From the NCBI RefSeq assembly GCF_003664185.1, contig NZ_RCCS01000005.1, forward strand, positions 62,001 through 126,000: a stretch of DNA of 64,000 nucleotides. Direction: 5' to 3'. Positions 28,658-38,059 of this stretch are shown piece by piece. The position numbers were made by a program, and so were the translations under genes. Each line of letters opens with the position of its first letter. Position 1 is the stretch's first letter. The stretch comes from Tenacibaculum discolor (GTDB taxonomy: Bacteria; Bacteroidota; Bacteroidia; Flavobacteriales; Flavobacteriaceae). The notes under the pieces were generated by a model. The model had not been told where the DNA came from. It did not search any database and saw nothing but the letters and a program-made list of their open reading frames with translations.

Positions 28658-28688
28658 AAACGCCTGAAAATATTTTTCAGGCGTTTAC
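28658..28688. terminator. Terminator between GG peptide gene and aldo/keto reductase gene
   Basis: Perfect 13-bp stem AAACGCCTGAAAA / TTTTCAGGCGTTT (28658-28670, 28674-28686) with a 3-base loop; usable by both converging genes. Confidence 0.87.
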
Positions 28689-28707
28689 ATTTTTATCTAC
28701 ACTCCAA

Positions 28708-29748
28708 CTATGGCGCTGGATTCGGGATAACTTTGTGCACCGCTTCTATCTCTTCTAAAATAGCATCAGACAATTCAATATTAATAGAATTAATATTCTC
28801 TTTTAACTGACTCATTTTCGTAGCTCCAATAATATTGCTCGTTACAAAAGGTAATTGATTGATATATGCCAATGATAGTTCAGTTAATGTTAATCCGTGC
28901 TTATTTGCTATTTTTTGATACTCTAAAACCGCTTTTTCTGATCCTTCATTTTTATATCGCGCGATAAAACGTGGAAATAAAGTTCCTCTTGCTCCTTCTG
29001 GAGTTTTTCCATCAATATATTTTCCTGTTAATACTCCTTGTGCTAATGGAGAATAAGCTAACAAACCAATATTTTCTCTCATAGAAACCTCAGACATTCC
29101 TACTTCATACCCTCTATGAATTAATGAGTATGAGTTTTGAATTGTCACCATTCTTGGTAAACTATGTTGTTCTGCAGTTTGTAAATACTTCATCGTTCCC
29201 CAAGGTGTTTCGTTAGACAAACCAACGTGTTTAATCTTTCCTTGTTTCACAAAATCATTCAGCGTTTCTAAAATTTCTAAATGCTTTTCAGCTTCTTCTG
29301 CAGAGGTTTTATACGGATAATCACGTACTCCAAAACAGTTAACCCCACGATCTGGCCAATGTAGTTGGTATAAGTCGATATAATCGGTTTGTAAGCGTTT
29401 TAAGCTACCTTCAATTGCTTCACTTATATTCTTTCTGTTGAAACCACCTGTTCTAATATGAGCTGTGTAATCACCTCCTCCTGCGATTTTAGAAGCCAAC
29501 ACTACTTTTTCTCTGTTTCCTGTTTTTTTAAACCAAGAACCTATAATTTTTTCCGTGGCTCCATATGTTTCTGGAGTCGCAGGTACAGAATATAATTCTG
29601 CAGTATCAAAAAAGTTTACCCCTTGTTCTAAGGCATAATCCATTTGTTCATGACCTTCTGCTTCCGTATTCTGTCGACCCCATGTCATGGTTCCTAAACA
29701 AATTTTTGAAACTTTTATATCTGTAGTTGGTAAGGTTGTATATTTCAT
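28708..29748 (-). CDS. Aldo/keto reductase, Tas-like
   Basis: A 346-residue NADPH-dependent oxidoreductase of the aldo/keto reductase superfamily, most like the Tas group. The catalytic tetrad is visible as Asp and Tyr in FFDTAELYSVP, Lys in LASKIAGGG and His in LYQLHWPDRG; the C-terminal GATKMSQLKENI is the cofactor-binding segment. The physiological substrate is unknown. The insert around residues 55-60 and the Tas-type GTMTWGRQNTEAE start distinguish it from smaller AKRs. Single gene with a short palindrome, CTTGTA / TACAAG at 29771-29786, in its upstream region. Confidence 0.88.
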   Translation of the reverse strand: MKYTTLPTTDIKVSKICLGTMTWGRQNTEAEGHEQMDYALEQGVNFFDTAELYSVPATPETYGATEKIIGSWFKKTGNREKVVLASKIAGGGDYTAHIRTGGFNRKNISEAIEGSLKRLQTDYIDLYQLHWPDRGVNCFGVRDYPYKTSAEEAEKHLEILETLNDFVKQGKIKHVGLSNETPWGTMKYLQTAEQHSLPRMVTIQNSYSLIHRGYEVGMSEVSMRENIGLLAYSPLAQGVLTGKYIDGKTPEGARGTLFPRFIARYKNEGSEKAVLEYQKIANKHGLTLTELSLAYINQLPFVTSNIIGATKMSQLKENINSINIELSDAILEEIEAVHKVIPNPAP

Positions 29749-29825
29749 AAATTAATCATCATTTGTTACTCTTGTAAAAATACAAGGTTTTTAGAATTTC
29801 TACTTCTTAAAGTTTACATAAAAGA

Positions 29826-29846
29826 AATCCCGCAGTAAGCGGGATT
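29826..29846 (-). terminator. Terminator of the membrane-protein gene at 29868
   Basis: Stem AATCCCGC / GCGGGATT (29826-29833, 29839-29846) with a 5-base loop, followed on the minus strand by a T-rich run. Confidence 0.78.
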
Positions 29847-29867
29847 AAATAATCATTTAACAGGTTT

Positions 29868-30458
29868 TTATCTTATTAAAAACTCAGTCAAGGTTCTTTT
29901 CTTTAATTTTCTTGTTAATGCTATTATTGCTATTGACAGAACTAAAAAGTAACCCAATAAAACCTTAATAGTTCCAAATTGAGCTAGCCCTAAAACCAAA
30001 CCGCTTAAGCCTTGTCTACCTCCTACAATCTCGTACTGATAACCTTTCTCAATTTCTCTAGCTAAATAGAATATCCATAAAAATATTCCTGTGGAAAATA
30101 ATATAGCAAAAATTTGAGGCTTTACATATTTAATTACTTTTGGTTTCTCTTTAGAATAACTAAACTTAGATAACTTTTCTCTTAAATAAAGAAAAACCTG
30201 ACTCTTAACCTCTTTATTATTTATAATGATTTCCTCTTCAGAATTACCTCCATAAAAAACAGTTATTGTACTTGATTTTTCTGGATTTTCTATACTTTTA
30301 ATATATGAGAAAGGAATACTAAAAACATCTTCTGGAATGTCTCCTTTTTCAAAACCTGAAATTAGTTCAGACTTTATATGTTTTTTGATTTTTCCTACAT
30401 AAAGAGACTCTTCTGTAGCAACAATAAAATCATTATCGTTATAAAACCAATATTTCAT
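29868..30458 (-). CDS. Hypothetical membrane protein downstream of pgk
   Basis: I do not recognise a named family. The 196-residue protein has a soluble N-terminal half (about 1-105) with strands reminiscent of a PH-like fold (an ESLYVGKIKKHIKSELI start and a STITVFYGGNSEEEIIINN pattern), then two transmembrane helices (about 112-132 and 163-182) and a basic tail. A bacterial PH-like membrane protein is possible but unproven. It begins 29 bases after the pgk stop and likely shares its transcript, ending at the hairpin at 29826. Confidence 0.7.
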   Translation of the reverse strand: MKYWFYNDNDFIVATEESLYVGKIKKHIKSELISGFEKGDIPEDVFSIPFSYIKSIENPEKSSTITVFYGGNSEEEIIINNKEVKSQVFLYLREKLSKFSYSKEKPKVIKYVKPQIFAILFSTGIFLWIFYLAREIEKGYQYEIVGGRQGLSGLVLGLAQFGTIKVLLGYFLVLSIAIIALTRKLKKRTLTEFLIR

Positions 30459-30487
30459 TCTATCTTCTTTTTCTACTAGTAATTTTC

Positions 30488-31675
30488 TTATTTTAAAATT
30501 GCTTCAATTCCTGGTAAGGTTTGCCCTTCCAACATTTCTAACATCGCTCCTCCACCTGTAGATACATAGCTTACTTTATCAGCAAATCCAAATTGCTTTA
30601 CAGCAGCAACTGAGTCACCTCCTCCTACTAACGAGAATGCTCCATTTTTAGTAGCTTCTGCGATTGCATTTCCTAAACCAATGGTTCCTTCTGCAAACTT
30701 TTCCATTTCAAAAACACCTAAAGGACCATTCCATAAAATAGTCTTTGACTTTGCAATAACTTCAGCAAATTTTTCAACGGTTTTAGGTCCGCAGTCTAAT
30801 CCCATCCATCCATCTGGAATTTCATTAGTATCTACTACTTGTGTATTTGCATCGTTTGAAAAAGCATCTGCAATAACTGCATCTACTGGTAAGTGAATTT
30901 CTGTATTGTTTTCTTTCGCTTTAGCTAATATTTCTAATGCTAACTCTAATTTATCTTCTTCAACTAGTGAATTTCCAATTTTTCCTCCTAGAGCTTTGAT
31001 AAACGTAAACGTCATTCCTCCACCAACGATGATATGATCTACTTTTTCAATAATATTTTCAATCACTCCAATTTTAGACGACACTTTTGCTCCTCCTAAA
31101 ATCGCAGTTACTGGTTTTTCTGAGTTGTTTAATACTTTATCAATGCTTTCAATCTCTGTTGCTAATAAGTTTCCGAAGCATTTATTTTCTGGAAAAAATT
31201 GCGCAATAATAGCAGTAGAAGCATGGGCTCTGTGTGCTGTACCAAAAGCATCATTTACATAAACATCGCCCCATTTAGACAATTGTTCAGCGAAAGCAAC
31301 ATCACCTGCTTTTTCTTCTGGGTAAAAACGTAAGTTTTCTAATAATAAAACCTCACCGCTTTTTAAGTTTGTAACCATATCTTCAACAGTTGAACCAATA
31401 CAGTCATCTACAAACTTAACTTGTACACCTAAAACTTCTGTTACTTTACTAACAATATGACGTAACGAAAATTGATCTTCTTTTCCTTTTGGACGCCCTA
31501 AGTGAGACATTAAAACACAGCTACCACCATCTTCTAATATTTTTATAATAGTTGGTTTTGCTGCTTGAATTCTTGTATCGTCAGTTACTTCAAAAGTATC
31601 GTTTAAAGGCACATTAAAATCTACTCGGATTAATGCTTTTTTATTTTCAAAATTGAAATCGTTCAATGTTTTCAT
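30488..31675 (-). CDS. pgk: Phosphoglycerate kinase
   Basis: Glycolytic enzyme transferring phosphate from 1,3-bisphosphoglycerate to ADP. The 395-residue product has the N-domain signature RVDFNVPLN, substrate residues SHLGRPKG, and the C-domain nucleotide-binding [13 protein letters not shown] and [13 protein letters not shown] near the end. The ATG at 31675 is chosen over a GTG one codon upstream. The gene starts 9 bases after the end of the hypothetical secreted-protein gene at 31685 and appears to be cotranscribed with it. Confidence 0.96.
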   Translation of the reverse strand: MKTLNDFNFENKKALIRVDFNVPLNDTFEVTDDTRIQAAKPTIIKILEDGGSCVLMSHLGRPKGKEDQFSLRHIVSKVTEVLGVQVKFVDDCIGSTVEDMVTNLKSGEVLLLENLRFYPEEKAGDVAFAEQLSKWGDVYVNDAFGTAHRAHASTAIIAQFFPENKCFGNLLATEIESIDKVLNNSEKPVTAILGGAKVSSKIGVIENIIEKVDHIIVGGGMTFTFIKALGGKIGNSLVEEDKLELALEILAKAKENNTEIHLPVDAVIADAFSNDANTQVVDTNEIPDGWMGLDCGPKTVEKFAEVIAKSKTILWNGPLGVFEMEKFAEGTIGLGNAIAEATKNGAFSLVGGGDSVAAVKQFGFADKVSYVSTGGGAMLEMLEGQTLPGIEAILK

Positions 31676-31684
31676 CACTTAAAT

Positions 31685-33229
31685 CTAGTTGATTGTTATT
31701 TTTAAAAATTGTTTCTTGTTTTTTCTTTGACCGTATAAAATTAACTCATTATCTGAAACTTGTTCAATAAATCTACAATTAAATGATGTTTCTTCATCTT
31801 TATTTGATAATAAGGATTTGTATATAAAATCTCCATTGGGATTCAACTTAACAATATATAAATTCGTGTTATTTTTAGTTGCGTTCCATAAAAAACTTTC
31901 TCTAAATTTAATTCTCCCTCCAGATAATTCTCCCATCTTTTTATGAGCATTTAAAATTAAATACTTATCATTATTATACTGTGCTGTTCCAAACGACATT
32001 AATGGATCTGAAAAATAACTTGATGTTTGAGCCTTGTTAATATTTCTAGCCCAAACTAGTTTTCCTCCTCTATCTAGCTTTATAACAATTATATCATCAA
32101 AATTATATGAAATACTTCTATACCCTCCAAATTGGTTGTGTACATATGTTGCTCTTAAAAAAAACTCTTCAGCAGTAATAATCATTCCTCCATCTTCTGA
32201 ATGAGAAATATCTTTAAACTTAACATTTCTTAATTCTCTATCCTTAGACTCACCATATTTATCCTTCAAAAACTGCTCTGTAAAAGGCGAAAAAGTTGAG
32301 TTTTCAACATCAATATTCTTTGTGTTTAAAATAAATGAGCACACTCCTTTAAATCTATTTTCATTTATATCAGAATAAAAACCAATACAGCTCAATTTAT
32401 TTTCCTGTGTTAAGTCTAACTCTAAACTCGCTACAAAATGGTCTTCAACAGAAATTTTTGTCGATGATACGTTATTTTCTACAACTTTAAATAATTCGTA
32501 ATGATAATTCCTCCCTTTTTCCTTCTTCTTTTTTGGATACACCTTTCCTAAAATAAATACTTCTCCATTATCTGAAACCTTCACTTCTTGAAGTTTAAAT
32601 CTTTTGTCTTTATATGGTAACTCAAACTCTTTCTCCCACAACTTATTAAAGCTTTCATCAAAAACCTTAATGCTGTGATGTTCATTTTTTTTATCGGAAG
32701 AATCAATATTAAAAACGTTATAATTTCCTGATTTCGAGAATGACATATTTCCTCTAAAATTCCTATCTATTTTTGAAGCTGAAAAAACAGACTCCAAGAA
32801 TGAGGGATATCTATCAAGAGTGACCTCAAAAATTTTCTTTTTGGAAAACTCAAGCTTATCTTTAAGTGAAGTATATAGAAAAGCCTCTATTTTATTTTCT
32901 CTATTATTTTTATAATACTCTACAAACCCTAATCTCTCCTGTTTAAAAAAACCTCCAGGTATTCTATGCTTTCTTTCAATTTTGTGCTCAAAAGAGTTAA
33001 TCTTATTAAACTTACTATCAAAAACATCTATCAACAAACTTCTTTCAGACTCTAAAGTTCTTATGGTATATAAGTTATTTAACTCATCTTTATAAATAGT
33101 GTTTAGAATACTTGTTTTTCTTTCTTTAAAAACTCCACTCTTATCAAGAGAAACACTCATTAAATCTTCTTGAGAGCTTAATCTTAAAGTAAAAATGGTA
33201 AAAAAACATAGCAATATACTTTTCTTCAT
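31685..33229 (-). CDS. Hypothetical exported protein, beta-propeller-like
   Basis: A 514-residue protein with a signal peptide (MKKSILLCFFTIFTLRLSSQ). No family is recognised with certainty. The mature part is full of short beta strands and repeated blade-like units, each with a hydrophobic strand, a Gly/Asp turn and a Lys-rich strand (for example IIVIKLDRGGKLVWARNIN and YIVKLNPNGDFIYKSLLS), which recall the delta-60/SBBP-like propeller repeats of other bacteroidete surface proteins. No sorting domain for type IX secretion is seen at its end. It precedes pgk by 9 bases; the link is probably transcriptional only. Confidence 0.7.
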   Translation of the reverse strand: MKKSILLCFFTIFTLRLSSQEDLMSVSLDKSGVFKERKTSILNTIYKDELNNLYTIRTLESERSLLIDVFDSKFNKINSFEHKIERKHRIPGGFFKQERLGFVEYYKNNRENKIEAFLYTSLKDKLEFSKKKIFEVTLDRYPSFLESVFSASKIDRNFRGNMSFSKSGNYNVFNIDSSDKKNEHHSIKVFDESFNKLWEKEFELPYKDKRFKLQEVKVSDNGEVFILGKVYPKKKKEKGRNYHYELFKVVENNVSSTKISVEDHFVASLELDLTQENKLSCIGFYSDINENRFKGVCSFILNTKNIDVENSTFSPFTEQFLKDKYGESKDRELRNVKFKDISHSEDGGMIITAEEFFLRATYVHNQFGGYRSISYNFDDIIVIKLDRGGKLVWARNINKAQTSSYFSDPLMSFGTAQYNNDKYLILNAHKKMGELSGGRIKFRESFLWNATKNNTNLYIVKLNPNGDFIYKSLLSNKDEETSFNCRFIEQVSDNELILYGQRKNKKQFLKITIN

Positions 33230-33305
33230 ATTATTTAATTTATTATTTTGAGCTGCCGAAAATACTATATTTTAGCTTTATTTTTAATCTCTTTACAGTT
33301 AAATA

Positions 33306-33728
33306 ATGAACCTTGCTTCCATAAAAATAACCTCTGAAAAACTCAACTTACAAGAATGTTACGATTTTGTAGCTGATCCTTCTTGTGGTGGAATTGCTGT
33401 TTTTGTGGGTACTGTAAGAAATGCTACTCAAAACAAAGAGGTTACCCAACTTGATTTTTCTACTTACAAGCCTATGGCAATTAAAGAAATGCAAAAAATT
33501 GCAGATGCTGCCTTAGAAAAATTTGGAGTCACAAAGATTGCCATTCATCACGCTGAAGGTTTGTTAACTATTGGTGATATCCCTGTAATTATTACGGTTT
33601 CTTCTCCACACAGAAAAGCTGCTTTTGAAGCTTGCCAGTATGCTATTGACACCTTAAAAGAAACAGTTCCTATTTGGAAAAAAGAATTTTTTAAAGATGG
33701 TGAGGTTTGGGTAAATGCGCATCCTTAA
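33306..33728 (+). CDS. moaE: Molybdopterin synthase large subunit MoaE
   Basis: The 140-residue catalytic subunit of molybdopterin synthase, partner of the MoaD encoded at 17180. Family features are the GGIAVFVGTVRN start, HHAEGLLTIGDIPVIITVSSPHR in the middle and the lysine-bearing LKETVPIWKKEFF near the end that contributes to the active site. It is divergent from the propeller-like gene and followed by tRNA-Ala. The other molybdenum cofactor genes are not nearby. Confidence 0.94.
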   Translation: MNLASIKITSEKLNLQECYDFVADPSCGGIAVFVGTVRNATQNKEVTQLDFSTYKPMAIKEMQKIADAALEKFGVTKIAIHHAEGLLTIGDIPVIITVSSPHRKAAFEACQYAIDTLKETVPIWKKEFFKDGEVWVNAHP

Positions 33729-33791
33729 AATACTATATTTGAAATGAAGTCATTTCTAACAACGTAAAATGAATATGAGGAGTTTTACATT

Positions 33792-33865
33792 GGGGCATTA
33801 GCTCAGTTGGCTAGAGCGTTTGACTGGCAGTCAAAAGGTCATCGGTTCGACTCCGATATGCTCCA
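33792..33865 (+). tRNA. tRNA-Ala (anticodon GGC)
   Basis: A 74-nucleotide cloverleaf. The acceptor stem GGGGCAT / ATGCTCC pairs fully and contains the G3-U70 pair that marks alanine tRNAs. D stem GCTC/GAGC, anticodon stem TTTGA/TCAAA with loop CTGGCAG (anticodon GGC at 33826-33828), and T stem ATCGG/CCGAT with loop TTCGACT all fold. The CCA end is not encoded. Confidence 0.96.
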
Positions 33866-33879
33866 CTATTTTTAAAATC

Positions 33880-34413
33880 ATGATTGAATTTACTACGGCT
33901 ACTGATCAAACAGATTTGCTTCAAATATTGGATTTGCAACAGCAAAACTTACCTGAAAAGTTATCAGAAACAGATAAAAAAGAACAAGGTTTTGTTACCG
34001 TTCGTCATGATTTAGAAATACTACAAAAAATGAATGATGTGCATCCGCATATCATTGCTAAGAATGATAATAAAATAATTGGTTATGCTTTATCAATGTC
34101 TAAAAACTTTAGAAATGACATTCCAATTTTAATTTCTATGTTTGACGAAATAGATACAACTTCAAAAGGTGCCAAACCGTATATTTTAATGGGGCAAGTA
34201 TGTATAGACAAAAACTTTCGTGGAAAAGGTATTTTTAGAGGGTTATATACTAAAATGAAAGAGGAATTCACTGGAATATACCATTCTATTATTACTGAAG
34301 TAGATGAAGAAAACACTCGTTCAATGAATGCGCACAAAGCCATTGGTTTTAAAACTTTAAAAACCTACAGAAGTAATAATCATAACTGGGAAATTATTTA
34401 TTTAAATATTTAA
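33880..34413 (+). CDS. GNAT-family N-acetyltransferase
   Basis: A 177-residue GNAT protein. The acetyl-CoA pyrophosphate loop is GQVCIDKNFRGKGIFRGL (Q/R-x-x-G-x-G/A type, about residues 109-125), followed by a helix and the ITEVDEENTRSMNAHKAIGF segment typical of the C-terminal fold. The substrate is unknown. I place the start at the ATG at 33880, 14 bases after the tRNA; a longer reading from 33820 would run through the tRNA and is wrong. The stop overlaps that of the converging nuclease gene in the sequence TTAA. Confidence 0.85.
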   Translation: MIEFTTATDQTDLLQILDLQQQNLPEKLSETDKKEQGFVTVRHDLEILQKMNDVHPHIIAKNDNKIIGYALSMSKNFRNDIPILISMFDEIDTTSKGAKPYILMGQVCIDKNFRGKGIFRGLYTKMKEEFTGIYHSIITEVDEENTRSMNAHKAIGFKTLKTYRSNNHNWEIIYLNI

Positions 34414-37166
34414 TACGGTAAATCGGTAGGTTCAACAAAATTGACTGCTGGATCGTACAATTCTGTTAATAGATTCTTTACTTCTGTCATAAACTCCTCT
34501 AATTTTTCTTCTGTAATAGCATTATCAGGCTTTCGGTAATTAGATGAAAAGTTCATTTGTAAAAAACCACTTTTTAAATTTTTAAACGAGATTATTCCTG
34601 CTTCTAGTGGCTTTTCAAAATTAAATTGTGTGTATTGAGTGTATAAAAACGCATACAACATTACCTGAATCGCTTTATGATACTTTAAATCGCGTATGGT
34701 TTCAAAATCGAGTACTTTTAAGTTTGTACTATCCACCATTCCTGTTTTATAGTCGATAATTCTAGTAACACCATTAAGCTCATCAATTCGATCGACAATT
34801 CCTTTTATTTTTATCGGAAAATTAATTCCTTCAACCATAATTTCTGAAGATAATTCTTGCTCAGTAGCTACTACCTTCAGTTGGTTATTTTCGTCTTTTA
34901 AGAGTTGTTTTTCTTTAGCTAAAAAGTTCTCTACAAAACGATTCGCAACTTCAAAAATTAATCGATTCTTTCCTGTGGTTAAATCTCCATTTTTAAAATG
35001 TTTTGAGAAATAAAAGCTTACGAGTTCTTTTGTTTTTTTCTGCATATTCTCAACATCTCCTACTTGCAGAAATTTACCTTCAAAGGGTTTATATAATTCT
35101 TCCAAGGTATCATGCACAACAGTTCCCATAGTATTTGCAGCAACCGTTTCTTCAACGTCATCTAGTTCATTAATTTTTAAAATTTTCTGCTTATAAAAAG
35201 CAATCGGATTGTACAAGTAATTGGTTAGTGCTGATGGAGAAATTCCTTTTTGAGCTAATTCTTGTAAGCGTTCTAGTACTTTTTCATCTTTTTGAATTTC
35301 TTTTAACTGCACAGGTGATGTTACTACTTTCGGACTTATAATTTTTTCTGTAATATCATCTCGCATCATTTCTAACTGCGTTACAAAACGGCTTTTCTCT
35401 CCACTTCCAAACACATCATGCTCTGTATTATACAAAATGTAAATGTTTTTTGCACGTTGTAGTAATCTAAAAAAGTGGTACGAGAAAAGTGCATCTTTTT
35501 CTCTATAGGTTGGCAATCCAAACTCTATTTTTACATCAAAAGGAATAAAAGTGTTTTGCTGTTGGTTGGCTGGTAAAATTCCTTCATTTACTGAAGTTAT
35601 GATTACATTTTCAAAATCTAACACACGTGTTTCTAACACTCCCATTAACTGCAATCCCTGTAACGGTTCTCCTTGAAATGATAAACTTTCTGACTGGATT
35701 AATTGTCTAAAAAATTGATGCAAGGTTTTTAAGTCTTGTACGTAACCAAATTCATTATGTAAATTTTGTAACTGAGTAAATGCGGTATAGAAACGGAATA
35801 AATATTCTTTTTCCAGTTCATTCGTATTCTCTTTTAGTAAATTAATCAACTCAATTATTCTGTTTAAAAACTCGCTAATCGATGAAAACGGATTGAAAAT
35901 ACTCTTTATAGTTTTCTTTATTTCTTCACTTACAGGGGATAAAAATGTAATTATTTCTTCTTGGCTTACAAATGTGTTATTTTCTTTGGCTACAGCTTCT
36001 GAAATTACGTCTGCAATATTCTTTTCTTCATTTATTTGTAGCAGCGTATAAATTGTTGCGTCTTTTACTAATCTAACCACATCTTTGTGATAAAAAAGAT
36101 TTTCTTCCTTCTTTTCTAACTTTTCTTGATTAGTAAACAGATGAAAGATTGCAAAAACTAAACTTGTTGTAGGAATATCTTTTAGCGGATATCCCATTGT
36201 AATATTTACCGCATTTACGGTCGCTGGTAATGAATTTAAGGTAATTGGTAACAGCGTTTCATCTGCCAACACTAATGCTGTATTGTTATAATTAGGAAGT
36301 TTGGCTAAAATTTCACCTGCATATTTTATCTGTGTAATGTTTTTAGAGGCTCCAATCACTTCAATATGTTTCTCTTCTGAAAAGTACTCTTTAATGGTTT
36401 GAATTGGATGTTGTTGATAGTATTTCCAGCGAGTTTTGTACTTTCTTAAAAAGCTTCCTGCTTGGTGTTGACTCTCATAAAACGTTCTATCAATATCCCA
36501 ATAGGCTTCTGCATTTCCGTTTAATAAGAATTGTTCAAACAAGAATTCTTCCGCAGCATTTAAAGCATTAAATCCTATAAAAAAGTACTTTTTTTTCTGG
36601 TTTTCACTAATAAAGTTTGCTGCTTTTTTGGTTGCTTCTCTATACAAAACTCCTTGATATCCGATATTATTTTCAAGTAAAAACTGGTAAAAAGCATCGT
36701 AATATTTGTTCAACTTTTCCATGAAAGCAAAATGATCTTTCATCAATTCAGTTTCTTTAAACTCTCCTTTTACCGACCATTTTCGTAAGCGGTGTATATC
36801 ACGTAAATACACAAAGATTTCTCGTGTGTTAATTAAATGCTGATCAATTTCATTAAAGTCTTGCAATACGGTAAATGCCCAAGATGAAAACACATCAAAT
36901 GAATCTGGCTTTTCTTCTTGTTTTTTATAGATTGTATAAAAATGGAAAAGTAACTGAACGGAATCTACCTTTTTCATTTCTGAAATTTCTTCAACGAAAT
37001 CTCCAATATTTATAATTTCTGGTAAGAAGCCTGCAGAAATTTTATTTTTAAACGTTTCTTTTACAAAAACTCCCGCCCTTTGTGAAGGCAGTACAAACAC
37101 AACGTTCTCAAACGATTTGGTGTTTTGTAAAATAGTATCTAACGTTTCTGAAATAAAAGACTGCAT
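34410..37166 (-). CDS. AddB-like PD-(D/E)XK nuclease
   Basis: A 918-residue protein resembling the AddB/RecB-exonuclease group, which processes DNA double-strand breaks together with a UvrD-like helicase. The N-terminal part (from VVFVLPSQRAGVFVKETF) is the helicase-like, presumably inactive, region; the C-terminal nuclease is marked by GIVDRIDELN and RIIDYKTG (about residues 785-805), the Asp and Lys of a RecB-type active site. Where AddB has the first iron-sulfur cysteine (LxxxxxCPF) this protein reads LTNYLYNPIAFY, and I find no cysteine anywhere in it, so it lacks the Fe-S cluster. The helicase partner is not in the window. Confidence 0.85.
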   Translation of the reverse strand: MQSFISETLDTILQNTKSFENVVFVLPSQRAGVFVKETFKNKISAGFLPEIINIGDFVEEISEMKKVDSVQLLFHFYTIYKKQEEKPDSFDVFSSWAFTVLQDFNEIDQHLINTREIFVYLRDIHRLRKWSVKGEFKETELMKDHFAFMEKLNKYYDAFYQFLLENNIGYQGVLYREATKKAANFISENQKKKYFFIGFNALNAAEEFLFEQFLLNGNAEAYWDIDRTFYESQHQAGSFLRKYKTRWKYYQQHPIQTIKEYFSEEKHIEVIGASKNITQIKYAGEILAKLPNYNNTALVLADETLLPITLNSLPATVNAVNITMGYPLKDIPTTSLVFAIFHLFTNQEKLEKKEENLFYHKDVVRLVKDATIYTLLQINEEKNIADVISEAVAKENNTFVSQEEIITFLSPVSEEIKKTIKSIFNPFSSISEFLNRIIELINLLKENTNELEKEYLFRFYTAFTQLQNLHNEFGYVQDLKTLHQFFRQLIQSESLSFQGEPLQGLQLMGVLETRVLDFENVIITSVNEGILPANQQQNTFIPFDVKIEFGLPTYREKDALFSYHFFRLLQRAKNIYILYNTEHDVFGSGEKSRFVTQLEMMRDDITEKIISPKVVTSPVQLKEIQKDEKVLERLQELAQKGISPSALTNYLYNPIAFYKQKILKINELDDVEETVAANTMGTVVHDTLEELYKPFEGKFLQVGDVENMQKKTKELVSFYFSKHFKNGDLTTGKNRLIFEVANRFVENFLAKEKQLLKDENNQLKVVATEQELSSEIMVEGINFPIKIKGIVDRIDELNGVTRIIDYKTGMVDSTNLKVLDFETIRDLKYHKAIQVMLYAFLYTQYTQFNFEKPLEAGIISFKNLKSGFLQMNFSSNYRKPDNAITEEKLEEFMTEVKNLLTELYDPAVNFVEPTDLPY

Positions 37167-37187
37167 TTTTTATAAAATGGTTTTAGC

Positions 37188-37221
37188 TTGAATCGAAAGT
37201 ACAATTTTTATCCTATTTTTG
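37188..37221 (+). promoter_or_regulatory. Promoter of the nitrilase-family gene
   Basis: TTG at 37188-37190, a 23-base spacer and TATTTTTG at 37214-37221 fit the flavobacterial consensus; the ATG is 23 bases later. Confidence 0.6.
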
Positions 37222-37243
37222 AGAGTACAAATAGCCTATATTC

Positions 37244-38029
37244 ATGAACACAACGAATCACTTAAGAGTAGCTTTGATTCAATCGGATTTAATTTGGGAA
37301 AATCCAACAGCAAACAGAAAACAATTTGAGGAAAAAATAAACATTTTAGATGAGGATATTGACTTAATTATCTTACCTGAAATGTTTACTACTGGCTTCA
37401 CTATGAATGCTTCAGATGTTGCTGAAACTATGAAAGGTGAAACAGTACAATGGTTGCAAAATTTAGCACAAGAAAAGAGTATTGCTATTACTGGAAGTAT
37501 CGTTATCTGTGAAAATTATAATTTTTATAATCGTTTATTATTTGTGCACTCTTCAGGGAAAATTGATTTTTATGATAAAAAACATACGTTTACGTTAGCA
37601 GGTGAACATGAAGTGTTTTCTGCAGGAACTGAAAGAATTGTAATTGAATATAAAGGCTGGAAAATTTGCCCACTAATTTGTTATGATTTACGTTTTCCTG
37701 TGTGGGCGAGAAATACAGAAAATTACGACTTATTGCTATATGTAGCAAGTTGGCCTAAACCTCGTATTGAAGCTTGGGATGGTTTGTTAAAAGCACGAGC
37801 TATTGAAAATATGAGTTATACTATTGGTGTGAATAGAGTAGGTATAGATGCTAACAACTATGAATATACTGGGAATACGGTTTGCTATGATACCTTAGGA
37901 AACTGTTTGGTTAAAAATAACAAAGGAACTGAGGAAACATTGATTATTGAATTAGATAAAGAAACACAAATAAAAGCTCGTAATCGATTTCGATTTTTGG
38001 ATGACAGAGATGAGTTTATACTTCAATAA
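37244..38029 (+). CDS. Carbon-nitrogen hydrolase, omega-amidase (YafV/Nit2-like)
   Basis: A 261-residue nitrilase-superfamily amidase. The catalytic Glu46 (LPEMFTTGF), Lys112 (YDKKHTF) and Cys146 (PLICYDLRFP) are all present. The residues around them match the omega-amidase group, which hydrolyses 2-oxoglutaramate or 2-oxosuccinamate as metabolite repair after glutamine transamination. It is a single gene with its own promoter and a shared terminator at 38028. Confidence in the superfamily is high, in the substrate moderate. Confidence 0.9.
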   Translation: MNTTNHLRVALIQSDLIWENPTANRKQFEEKINILDEDIDLIILPEMFTTGFTMNASDVAETMKGETVQWLQNLAQEKSIAITGSIVICENYNFYNRLLFVHSSGKIDFYDKKHTFTLAGEHEVFSAGTERIVIEYKGWKICPLICYDLRFPVWARNTENYDLLLYVASWPKPRIEAWDGLLKARAIENMSYTIGVNRVGIDANNYEYTGNTVCYDTLGNCLVKNNKGTEETLIIELDKETQIKARNRFRFLDDRDEFILQ

Positions 38030-38055
38030 AAAAGCAACCTTTCGGTTGCTTTTTT
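38028..38055. terminator. Bidirectional terminator between amidase and desaturase genes
   Basis: Perfect stem AAAAAAGCAACC / GGTTGCTTTTTT (38028-38039, 38044-38055) with loop TTTC and U-tracts on both strands. Confidence 0.9.
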
Positions 38056-38059
38056 ACTT

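Noticed and set aside
33820-33879. N-terminal extension of the GNAT gene through the tRNA
   Set aside because: The first 20 codons would be encoded by tRNA-Ala; the ATG at 33880 gives a normal GNAT N-terminus.
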